A stretch of DNA of 8,561 nt from an archaeon. GTDB lineage: Archaea; Nanobdellota; Nanobdellia; Woesearchaeales; WJKL01. The stretch lies in contig JAGVIO010000163.1 of NCBI GenBank assembly GCA_020056025.1, forward strand, positions 1 to 8,561, read 5' to 3'. The translations under genes and the position numbers were made by a program. Numbering within the stretch: position 1 is the first letter of the stretch; each line of letters opens with the position of its first letter. The notes under the pieces are model-generated. The model did not search any database. It was not told where the DNA came from and saw only the letters and a program-made list of their open reading frames with translations. Shown here in pieces: positions 1 to 4,692 of the stretch.

Positions 1-96
1 ATAAATAACAGCTGCAACTGCAAAAAGCACAAGAAGGATTATTATTGCAATTATTATTTCCTTTTCAAGCCCTTTTTTTGATTTGGTTAATCTCAT
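1..96 (-). CDS. Prepilin-like single-helix protein, N-terminal 32 codons only
   Basis: The reading frame starts with ATG at 96 and stays open to the window edge, so only the N-terminus is visible. It begins MRLTKSKKGLEKE and continues as an uninterrupted Ile/Leu/Val/Ala helix from about residue 14 to 32. A basic patch, K-K-G, acidic residues and then a long hydrophobic helix is the layout of archaeal class III (prepilin-type) signal peptides; cleavage after Gly9 would be expected if a prepilin peptidase acts on it. The start lies 2 bases after the stop of the 372-aa gene and has a GGAGG ribosome-binding site inside that gene's last codons, so the two are almost certainly co-transcribed. The mature domain is off the window and nothing can be said about it. 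An ordinary signal-anchor protein is the alternative. Confidence 0.75.
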   Translation of the reverse strand, partial: MRLTKSKKGLEKEIIIAIIILLVLFAVAAVIY

Positions 97-98
97 TG

Positions 99-1217
99 TT
101 ATTTGCCTCCTGCAGACGGCTGCAGATTACAGGTAGTTGAAACAAATTCAAGAGGCATTATTTCAATAATGCTTGTATAGTCTTTTACTTTTTCCGCGCT
201 TTGTGATACCCAGTAAGTTCCTGCTGTTGCGACCGCAACGCCAGTCATAGGTGTTAAAAAAACACCTGCTGCAACAGCTCCGGCTGCAGTAACAGTTACC
301 TTAAAAACAGAGTCCCATGTAAATCGCTTATCTTGCGGGCTCACAAAAGCAATTGCATATTGCTGCAAAGGAACAAAATTCATTTCCTTTGGTGCAGCAA
401 CTGCTCCTGAGCCGCCATAAAACTGTATATAATCGAGATAAGAATAATAATCTTTGCTGCCTACACAGCATAGCTGATTTTCTGGGCATTTCCAGCCAAA
501 TGCTGCAATATATGGCTTTTCAGTCATTTCATCACATGCGACCTTGCATATTCCTCCTTTATTCTGGCATTCATTTTTGCTGTCTTTCTGAATACAGCAC
601 TTGCCATTTTTTCCAAGCTCAAGGCATCTTTTTGTAGATGCAGAGGACGCTTCTTTTTCATCGGAATTGCATGTTTGCCTGCAGTATCCTCCTGAATACC
701 CTGTATCTGTCAGTGCGCATCTGTTGCTTGAATCTTCAACGAGATAATTTGTATTCATAATATAATTCTCAAGATCAGCCATGCTGAATTTAATTCCTTT
801 TTTCAGTGTAAAGGTATAGCAGGTCTGGCATGGTGCATTGCTCAAGCCGCTTATTCCCCATGATGCAAAAATGTTTGGCTTTGTTCCTTTAAGATACATG
901 TCCCAGCACTTTGTAGTAAGTTTTGCTATATTGGCCTTTGCGCCTTCTGCAGTCTCTGGATATCCTTTTTGAGGTATTGCTCCTAAATCAATTGGCTTGC
1001 ATGCGTCTGGAATTACATTAAATTTGAGGAAGCCTGCTTTTTCAACCTGCGTCGCAGCCCTTGCTGCATTGAAAGCCTCGCATAATTTTTCAGCAGCAGC
1101 AGGCTCTGCTTTTGACACAAAGTTAGTCCACATTGTTATAATGAGAAATCCTGAAAGCACAAGCAGGGCTATCCATATTATTAATTCCATGACTGCAAAT
1201 GCCTTTCTGCTTCTCAT
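99..1217 (-). CDS. Cysteine-rich prepilin-like membrane-anchored protein, 372 aa
   Basis: I start this gene at ATG 1217 rather than the longer frame's ATG at 1250. The 1217 start forms an ATGA overlap with the preceding 53-aa gene and places the prepilin-like motif at the N-terminus (MRSRKAFAVMEL, with Glu at +5 after a possible cleavage following Ala6). A helix spans about residues 12-31. The outer part has a CxxC at 130-133 and two consecutive six-cysteine modules. Module 1 has Cys 167, 179, 183, 198, 207 and 208; module 2 has Cys 217, 224, 228, 244, 250 and 251. Both end in CC and share a GG[YI]C-x3-C core. A second hydrophobic Ala/Gly/Val/Thr-rich stretch lies at about 304-338, possibly a membrane or packing helix. 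There are 18 cysteines in all, which suggests an oxidised, extracytoplasmic, disulfide-stapled fold. The precise function is unknown; a pilin-like surface subunit is an inference from the N-terminus and its neighbours. Confidence 0.85.
   Translation of the reverse strand: MRSRKAFAVMELIIWIALLVLSGFLIITMWTNFVSKAEPAAAEKLCEAFNAARAATQVEKAGFLKFNVIPDACKPIDLGAIPQKGYPETAEGAKANIAKLTTKCWDMYLKGTKPNIFASWGISGLSNAPCQTCYTFTLKKGIKFSMADLENYIMNTNYLVEDSSNRCALTDTGYSGGYCRQTCNSDEKEASSASTKRCLELGKNGKCCIQKDSKNECQNKGGICKVACDEMTEKPYIAAFGWKCPENQLCCVGSKDYYSYLDYIQFYGGSGAVAAPKEMNFVPLQQYAIAFVSPQDKRFTWDSVFKVTVTAAGAVAAGVFLTPMTGVAVATAGTYWVSQSAEKVKDYTSIIEIMPLEFVSTTCNLQPSAGGK
106..110 (-). promoter_or_regulatory. Shine-Dalgarno sequence GGAGG for the gene starting at 96
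   Basis: On the minus strand GGAGG ends 9 bases before the ATG at 96. It sits within the Gly-Gly codons at the very end of the 372-aa gene. The strong match to the archaeal anti-Shine-Dalgarno sequence supports the start at 96 and translation within a polycistronic message. Confidence 0.7.
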
Positions 1218-1375
1218 CCTGGCAGCCTCAGTTTTCTGATTATGATCCATATAACTAAAGATATCAGAACAACAGCTATCAGAATTCTTATTGTCAAGCC
1301 CATTGGCCCATAGCCCATAGCAGATTCCTGGCCTATTTTATTTATGTCTGAAAAAAACCTCTTTTTAATGCTCAT
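1214..1375 (-). CDS. Small single-helix membrane protein, 53 aa
   Basis: This frame runs from ATG 1375 to TGA 1214. It begins MSIKKRFFSDINKIGQE, passes through a Gly/Met-rich patch (AMGYGPMG), has one strong hydrophobic helix at about residues 29-47, and ends in a basic tail (RKLRLPG). Three independent signals support it as real: a TATA box centred 27 bases upstream, suited to a leaderless transcript; a 4-base ATGA overlap with the following 372-aa gene; and a membrane-protein composition that matches its neighbours. It lacks the K-A-Q-type prepilin motif. The short amphipathic N-terminus followed by a helix suggests a tail-anchored or accessory membrane subunit of whatever the cluster builds. 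I do not recognise a family. Confidence 0.7.
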   Translation of the reverse strand: MSIKKRFFSDINKIGQESAMGYGPMGLTIRILIAVVLISLVIWIIIRKLRLPG

Positions 1376-1397
1376 AAGCAGTAATTAAGATTTTCAA

Positions 1398-1405
1398 TAT
1401 ATAAA
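1398..1405 (-). promoter_or_regulatory. TATA box for the left cluster (leaderless promoter)
   Basis: The minus strand reads TTTATATA here, centred about 27 bases before the ATG at 1375. Archaeal transcription normally starts about 25 bases past the TATA centre, so the transcript would begin almost exactly at the start codon, giving a leaderless mRNA. No Shine-Dalgarno sequence precedes this ATG, which fits. The site would drive the 53-aa gene, the 372-aa gene and the partial gene at the left edge. Confidence 0.55.
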
Positions 1406-1417
1406 ATTATTGATTAT

Positions 1418-1588
1418 TTATTCTGCTCTGCAGCAAGCAAACAGTTTCTTCTCAGGCGCAATGACATAATGGTCAAGGCTAAGCCCATCCGGACAGTTAA
1501 CAGAATCAATAAAATACATTCCAGTTCTTATGTACTCTCTTCCCTGCTCACGGAAATCCATTTCGCTGGAAAACAACCTTAACAGCAT
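1418..1588 (-). pseudogene. 5'-truncated copy of the 79-aa CC-tailed membrane protein gene
   Basis: Read on the minus strand, this stretch encodes 56 codons that match residues 26-79 of the intact gene at 3070-3309: 44 of 53 aligned residues are identical, including the run CPDGLSLDHY and the ending EKKLFACC. The membrane helix (residues 1-25 of the full copy) is missing. The same frame has a TAA two codons before the first ATG, and the ATPase gene ends 10 bases upstream. The first of the four C-terminal cysteines (Cys44 in the full copy) is Tyr here, and three extra residues (RAE) replace the final Lys. Most nucleotide differences are synonymous or conservative, so the copies diverged while still under selection, or came from separate paralogous loci. 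A 56-aa soluble product from the ATG at 1588 is possible but unlikely to do the original job. Confidence 0.8.
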
Positions 1589-1598
1589 TAATTAGCAT

Positions 1599-2903
1599 TT
1601 ACAATAGCAGCCATTTCCATAATTGAACAAACTTAACCTTTGCCTTAATTCCAAACCATTCCTGCTCCTCTTCGCTTTCATAATCATTAGTAATAATTAA
1701 AAGATTTGTGCATTTGAGCTCTTTGCTTGCTTTTAAGATAGCCTTAACCTCTCTTTTCTTTGTTTCTAAATTGTCTATATTATAACAAACTTGGATAAGC
1801 TGCTTTACTTTAGCCCCATCCTTAATAACAAAATCGACTTCTTCATTTTGCATATTTTTCCAGTAAAATACTTCTTCATATTTCCTGAATAGGCTAATTG
1901 CAACAAGATTTTCATATAACCGTCCATAATTTTTCGAGAATTGTGTGGAAAGGGAATTGATAAAAATATTATCTATAAAATAAGGCTTTCTTTGATATTG
2001 CATCCTATTTTTTATCTTATAGGAAAAAATAGGCAAGCTGAGCATAAAATAAGAGTTCTCGATATAAGAAACATAATTTTGAACTGTTGTTTTTCCGACT
2101 TCATAATTCATGCCTTTAAGATTATCGTAAAGCTTGCTTATTGAATAATGGGTGGAATTAAGCAAAAGAAGCAGCAGAGCCTTTAAAGATTCGTCATTTT
2201 TTATGTTATACCTCTCGGCAATATCCCTCCTTAAGACAGTTTGATAATAAGATTGTGATATTTCCTTTTTTCTATTTTCATCAGAAAGAACTATTTCAGG
2301 CAAGCCACCATATACTAGATACTCTTCAAAAGCCCTTTTAAACGCAGATTTTTGTTCAGAAGAATATTCTAAAGATTTGATATCGAATCTAATATCCTTA
2401 AATCCCAGGAATTCCTTGAAAGAAAGTGGAAAAACCCTTACTTCCAGAAACCTTCCTCTTAATTCAGTAGGGATTTCTTTGCTCGAGGTCTTGGAAGTTG
2501 AGCCAGTGACAAATATTCTTATTTTTTCATTGTCATGAATCCTTCTCAGCCATTTGCTCCATTCAGGGATATTTTGTACCTCATCCAGAAAAAGGAATTC
2601 TGTTTTCTTTGAGTAAAATTCTTTCAGTGATGGAATAATCCCTGTCAAAAACTCTGTCCTGAGAGGTATTCGCTCATCCTCAAAATTCAAATAAACTGCT
2701 TCCTCTTTTGTTTTTGTTTTAAGCATTTCCTTAATCAGCCCAAGAATAAGGTATGTTTTTCCAACCCTCCTAAACCCAGTTAAGACTATTATCTTGTTTA
2801 ATTTCAAGTTCAGGTAATCCTTGAGGCTTATTTCCCTGTCTAAGATTGTCGGAAGCTCCTTTTCTTTCCATTCCTGAAGCATTGTTTTTATTATCCTGTC
2901 CAT
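1599..2903 (-). CDS. AAA+ ATPase with C-terminal DUF4143-type domain, 434 aa
   Basis: This is a member of the large archaeal/bacterial AAA_14-DUF4143 ATPase group. The Walker A loop is GFRRVGKT at residues 43-50, and Walker B is FLFLDE at 103-108 followed by VQNIPEW. A sensor-1-like strand FVTGS lies at 131-135, and an ELRGR arginine-finger region at 147-151. A winged-helix-like segment at about 235-290 precedes the C-terminal domain, which carries EVDFVI (355-360) and then LIQVCY (369-374). In PD-(D/E)xK-like relatives the second strand reads E-V-K; here it is Q-V-C, so nuclease activity is not expected. From memory, Q-V-[TC]-Y is usual in the archaeal subgroup. The cellular role of this family is not established, and its members are often scattered among mobile or strain-specific genes. 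This copy has its own TATA box and no membrane segment, and interrupts a series of membrane-protein genes. The gene appears more AT-rich and Lys/Asn-rich than its neighbours. Confidence 0.9.
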   Translation of the reverse strand: MDRIIKTMLQEWKEKELPTILDREISLKDYLNLKLNKIIVLTGFRRVGKTYLILGLIKEMLKTKTKEEAVYLNFEDERIPLRTEFLTGIIPSLKEFYSKKTEFLFLDEVQNIPEWSKWLRRIHDNEKIRIFVTGSTSKTSSKEIPTELRGRFLEVRVFPLSFKEFLGFKDIRFDIKSLEYSSEQKSAFKRAFEEYLVYGGLPEIVLSDENRKKEISQSYYQTVLRRDIAERYNIKNDESLKALLLLLLNSTHYSISKLYDNLKGMNYEVGKTTVQNYVSYIENSYFMLSLPIFSYKIKNRMQYQRKPYFIDNIFINSLSTQFSKNYGRLYENLVAISLFRKYEEVFYWKNMQNEEVDFVIKDGAKVKQLIQVCYNIDNLETKKREVKAILKASKELKCTNLLIITNDYESEEEQEWFGIKAKVKFVQLWKWLLL

Positions 2904-2932
2904 AGTACAATTTTGATATATTCTTGTACTAT
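2902..2932. promoter_or_regulatory. 9-bp inverted repeat over the ATPase transcription start (operator-like)
   Basis: ATAGTACAA (2902-2910) and TTGTACTAT (2924-2932) are perfect inverted arms with a 13-base spacer. One arm overlaps the ATG at 2903; the other touches the TATA box. A third, direct copy of the core ATAGTACA lies at 2950-2957, on the far side of the TATA box. Placement across the expected transcription start suggests a binding site for a dimeric repressor, possibly autoregulation through the ATPase's winged-helix segment. That link is inference. Confidence 0.5.
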
Positions 2933-2938
2933 ATAAAG
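2931..2938 (-). promoter_or_regulatory. TATA box for the ATPase gene
   Basis: The minus strand reads CTTTATAT, centred about 31 bases before the ATG at 2903, with a purine-rich stretch (ACGAAAT) just upstream where the TFB recognition element would lie. The predicted transcript has only a few leader bases, matching the absence of a Shine-Dalgarno sequence. Confidence 0.55.
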
Positions 2939-2979
2939 ATTTCGTTATTATAGTACATAATAGAACAAATTGGAAATAA

Positions 2980-3069
2980 TCATCTTAGTCTGCCCCCTGC
3001 CTTTTTTATGTTGAGACATAAGTAGTCTACTTTGCTCTCAACAATACTATATTCAAGAAATTTTGACAT
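2980..3069 (-). other. 29-codon open frame directly after the 79-aa gene, possible gene remnant
   Basis: An ATG at 3069 follows immediately after the TAG of the 79-aa gene and opens a 29-codon frame (begins MSKFLEYSIVESKVDY, ends KKAGGRLR, then TGA). The product would be hydrophilic, with no membrane helix and one cysteine, unlike its neighbours. The position is ideal for translational coupling, and the sequence reads like the N-terminus of an ordinary soluble protein, so it may be the stump of a gene cut off when the ATPase block arrived. It also contains the 35-base dyad at 3009-3043, which argues that part of it serves as DNA or RNA structure. No family is recognised, and chance is a real alternative. 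Confidence 0.25.
3009..3043. repeat. 35-base imperfect dyad between the operon end and the ATPase promoter
   Basis: The sequence is symmetric about base 3026. Outer arms TGTTGAGA (3009-3016) and TCTCAACA (3036-3043) pair over 8 bp, three mismatches follow, and inner arms AAGTAG (3020-3025) and CTACTT (3027-3032) pair over 6 bp around one base. In the message it would form a hairpin 28-61 bases past the stop of the 79-aa gene. On the minus strand it is followed by an A-run, not a U-run, so it is not a typical archaeal terminator. A 3'-end protecting structure or a DNA operator is more likely. Confidence 0.5.
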
Positions 3070-3309
3070 CTATTTGCAGCATGCAAACAGTTTCTTTTCA
3101 GGCGCAATGATATAATGGTCAAGGCTAAGCCCATCCGGGCAGTTTGCAGAATTGATGAAATACATTCCATTTCTTATGCACTCTCTTCCCTGCTCGCGAA
3201 AATCAATCTCAGAAGAAAAGAGTCTGAACATCATTGTAGAAAGAACAATCAAAAGAACAATTGCCAGCGCAGCTTTTAAAATAATCTCTGCGCTCAGCGA
3301 ATATTTCAT
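3070..3309 (-). CDS. Small single-helix membrane protein with C-terminal CC, 79 aa
   Basis: The protein has a short basic N-terminus (MKYSLSAEIILK), one hydrophobic helix at about residues 7-30, and a compact tail with cysteines at 44, 57, 77 and 78 (C-x12-C-x19-CC) containing CPDGLSLDHY. It lacks the K-A-Q prepilin motif but has a Glu just inside the helix, as in prepilins. It follows the 99-aa gene by 9 bases and probably shares its promoter. It is the intact version of the truncated copy at 1418-1588. That strong conservation, mostly through synonymous differences, shows that the cysteine tail is under selection. The tail is probably extracytoplasmic and disulfide-bonded. No named family is recognised, and its role beside the pilin-like genes is inferred from position. 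Confidence 0.8.
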   Translation of the reverse strand: MKYSLSAEIILKAALAIVLLIVLSTMMFRLFSSEIDFREQGRECIRNGMYFINSANCPDGLSLDHYIIAPEKKLFACCK

Positions 3310-3318
3310 AAAAATAAA

Positions 3319-3618
3319 TTAAGCTGTTTTGCAACAGCAAGGTCTTGGTTTATCAACACCACCCATATTAACTATCCCATTTGTCATTCCAGGAATTTGA
3401 GTATCGGTTGCATGACACTTATTTGTATCAGTTACTGGAGCAACCATAGTTTTACTTAACGAAGCACAGGCTTGTTCGCAATTCGCTGTCTTTTCAACAC
3501 CCGTACTAAACAATCCAATCCTTCCTGTGAATATTGCTACAATTACAACAAGAACTATCAATGCGATTGCTGCTATAATGATAATATTTACAGATATTTC
3601 AGCTCCTCTTTTGTTCAT
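3319..3618 (-). CDS. Small prepilin-like protein with C-terminal CCC, 99 aa
   Basis: It begins MNKRGAEISVN, then a very regular Ile/Val/Ala/Leu helix to about residue 30. K-R-G followed by A-E matches the archaeal prepilin peptidase pattern, with cleavage expected after Gly5. The outer tail has Cys 47 and 51 (CEQAC), Cys 68 and a CCC triplet at 94-96. The start is supported by GAGGTG seven bases ahead and by a TATA box directly after the preceding gene. It is followed at 9 bases by the 79-aa gene, so these two form a small unit that could be expressed separately from the large upstream operon, for instance in greater amounts as a structural subunit. It could instead be a minor subunit or an assembly factor. 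Confidence 0.82.
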   Translation of the reverse strand: MNKRGAEISVNIIIIAAIALIVLVVIVAIFTGRIGLFSTGVEKTANCEQACASLSKTMVAPVTDTNKCHATDTQIPGMTNGIVNMGGVDKPRPCCCKTA

Positions 3619-3625
3619 CTAAATA

Positions 3626-3631
3626 CACCTC
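3626..3631 (-). promoter_or_regulatory. Shine-Dalgarno sequence GAGGTG for the 99-aa gene
   Basis: GAGGTG on the minus strand ends seven bases before the ATG at 3618. It fixes this start and shows that the organism uses Shine-Dalgarno recognition for leadered messages alongside leaderless ones. Confidence 0.7.
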
Positions 3632-3674
3632 GTTTGAATTTAATTGTGAATATGCTCTTATAATTGGTTTTTCA

Positions 3675-3682
3675 TATATAAA
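3675..3682 (-). promoter_or_regulatory. TATA box, internal promoter for the 99-aa and 79-aa genes
   Basis: The minus strand reads TTTATATA here, 12 bases past the stop of the 158-aa gene. Transcription would start near 3653, giving a leader of roughly 35 bases that contains the GAGGTG site. The 75-base gap is the only sizeable one between 8561 and 3319, which supports a separate promoter. Confidence 0.5.
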
Positions 3683-3693
3683 TATTTGTATTT

Positions 3694-4170
3694 CTAACCG
3701 CAAATATCCAGTCTTAATGTCATCACACCAGCATCTGTCGGGATTGGATTGATCTTTGTCTGCCTTTCTCCTGTGCAGTTTCCGTTTGAAAATCCTATAT
3801 CTGCAATCGAAGCATAAAACGCATATTCCTTGTTCCATGCATCCAGAGTATTGTGCAGTATCTCATAAATCGCATTCCTGACAAATTCGCATGACCCCTG
3901 CCCATTCTCGCACAAAATAATTCCCCCTGAAGATGAGTAAGCAGCGCAATCACGCAAAAGCTGGTTTATCTCCTGGCCTTTGCACATTGTAGTTGTCCTC
4001 ACAAGAGTATTCAAGGTATTTGCAGCAAGCTGCTTGTGAGTATAAGTCTTCTTCAGAGTAGAAGGCTCTTTCAGCACAACAAACTGAACGACAAACAGCA
4101 TTGCCAATGAGACTAATACAACAATTATCACAAGCCCCATTATCTCTGTCTGTGCTTTTTTTGAAATCAT
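3694..4170 (-). CDS. Prepilin-like protein with six cysteines, 158 aa
   Basis: The N-terminus is MISKKAQTEIMGL followed by a helix to about residue 33: a K-A-Q-T-E prepilin-like motif with Glu at +3 after a possible cleavage following Ala6. The outer domain is predicted alpha/beta and carries Cys 63, 75, 87, 94, 132 and 157, an even number suited to three disulfides. QLAANTLNTLVRTTTMC, then LLRDC and a further helix (NAIYEILHNTLDAW), resembles hypothetical proteins I recall from DPANN genomes that sit in the same kind of gene cluster; this is a memory-based match, not a search. Its start overlaps the stop of the 174-aa gene by 4 bases (ATGA), so translation is coupled. It is probably a surface subunit of the assembly encoded by this operon. 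Confidence 0.82.
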   Translation of the reverse strand: MISKKAQTEIMGLVIIVVLVSLAMLFVVQFVVLKEPSTLKKTYTHKQLAANTLNTLVRTTTMCKGQEINQLLRDCAAYSSSGGIILCENGQGSCEFVRNAIYEILHNTLDAWNKEYAFYASIADIGFSNGNCTGERQTKINPIPTDAGVMTLRLDICG

Positions 4171-4691
4171 CTGTAAACACCTACATTGATCACTCCGTAT
4201 AAATACCTGTCTTCTCCAGGATAATAAAGCGAAACAGGCAGCTGCACCCTAACTAAATCAGTATAGTCAGGCAGCGGATGATCGTACATCTTCCAAGACC
4301 TTCCTGAAAAAGGGTATATCTCTGTTATATTTATCACAGAAAATTCAAATATATTATAATAATAGACATCCTCTTTTGCAGCAAGCTGAGAAAATGCCTG
4401 CAATTTATAGACATCGATGCAGTCCTCATCAGGAATATTGTCCATGCTGCACTGCACATCAGTAAGGAAATTTGCTTTTTCAGATATCTGCACAGCTTTC
4501 AGCGCAGTTATCTCCTCTGCCTCAGCAGAATAGCTCTCTTTTGATATCCTTGAATAGAATATGAAGCCGAACATCACCAAGATGAAAAATATGAAAAGTA
4601 TTGCTATTGTCTCCATCATTTTAATTTGCGACCTGCGGGAGCAAATTAAAGCTTGAACGAAGTTCATTGTCTTGATTTGGGCTTTTTTCAT
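4167..4691 (-). CDS. Prepilin-like protein with duplicated leader motif, 174 aa
   Basis: The start at 4691 is one base after the previous stop. The N-terminus is unusual: MKKAQIKTM is followed about 15 residues later by a second similar motif, RRSQIKMM (residues 19-26), and only then by the helix ETIAILFIFFILVMF (27-41). Relatives I recall begin directly with the R-x-S-Q-I-K-M-M-E-T-I-A type of motif, so the first 18 residues look like an extension. No start codon exists that would retain RRSQIK without also including Met9 or Met1; Met25/26 would drop it. The outer domain is mainly beta, rich in Tyr and acidic residues, with Cys 81 and 91 close together. It overlaps the next gene by 4 bases. 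Its function is inferred only from the cluster: a membrane-anchored, pilin-like subunit. Confidence 0.8.
   Translation of the reverse strand: MKKAQIKTMNFVQALICSRRSQIKMMETIAILFIFFILVMFGFIFYSRISKESYSAEAEEITALKAVQISEKANFLTDVQCSMDNIPDEDCIDVYKLQAFSQLAAKEDVYYYNIFEFSVINITEIYPFSGRSWKMYDHPLPDYTDLVRVQLPVSLYYPGEDRYLYGVINVGVYR
4620..4650. repeat. 10-bp perfect inverted repeat inside the 174-aa gene leader
   Basis: TTTAATTTGC (4620-4629) and GCAAATTAAA (4641-4650) are perfect inverted arms around an 11-base spacer that can itself pair CC with GG around a TGC loop. In the message this hairpin lies across codons 14-24, immediately before the in-frame Met25-Met26. It coincides with the extra N-terminal segment of the protein, so it may be a small inserted palindrome or a translation-control hairpin. 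Confidence 0.6.
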
Positions 4692-4692
4692 T

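Noticed and set aside
1217..1250. Start of the cysteine-rich gene at 1250
   Set aside because: It has no Shine-Dalgarno sequence, lies inside the 53-aa gene, and would put an 11-residue hydrophilic extension before a prepilin-like leader.
1840..1851. Active PD-(D/E)xK nuclease in the ATPase C-terminus
   Set aside because: The strand that would hold the catalytic E-x-K reads Q-V-C, so the usual metal and catalytic residues are absent.
2904..2990. Missing 5' half of the truncated gene copy upstream of the ATPase
   Set aside because: I compared this stretch with the first 75 bases of the 79-aa gene and found only weak AT-rich similarity, so a simple split of one gene by the ATPase is not supported.
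3599..4180. Overlapping minus-strand frames of 76 and 79 codons
   Set aside because: They are out-of-frame readings of the 158-aa gene and its promoter gap, with no membrane helix or ribosome-binding site of their own.
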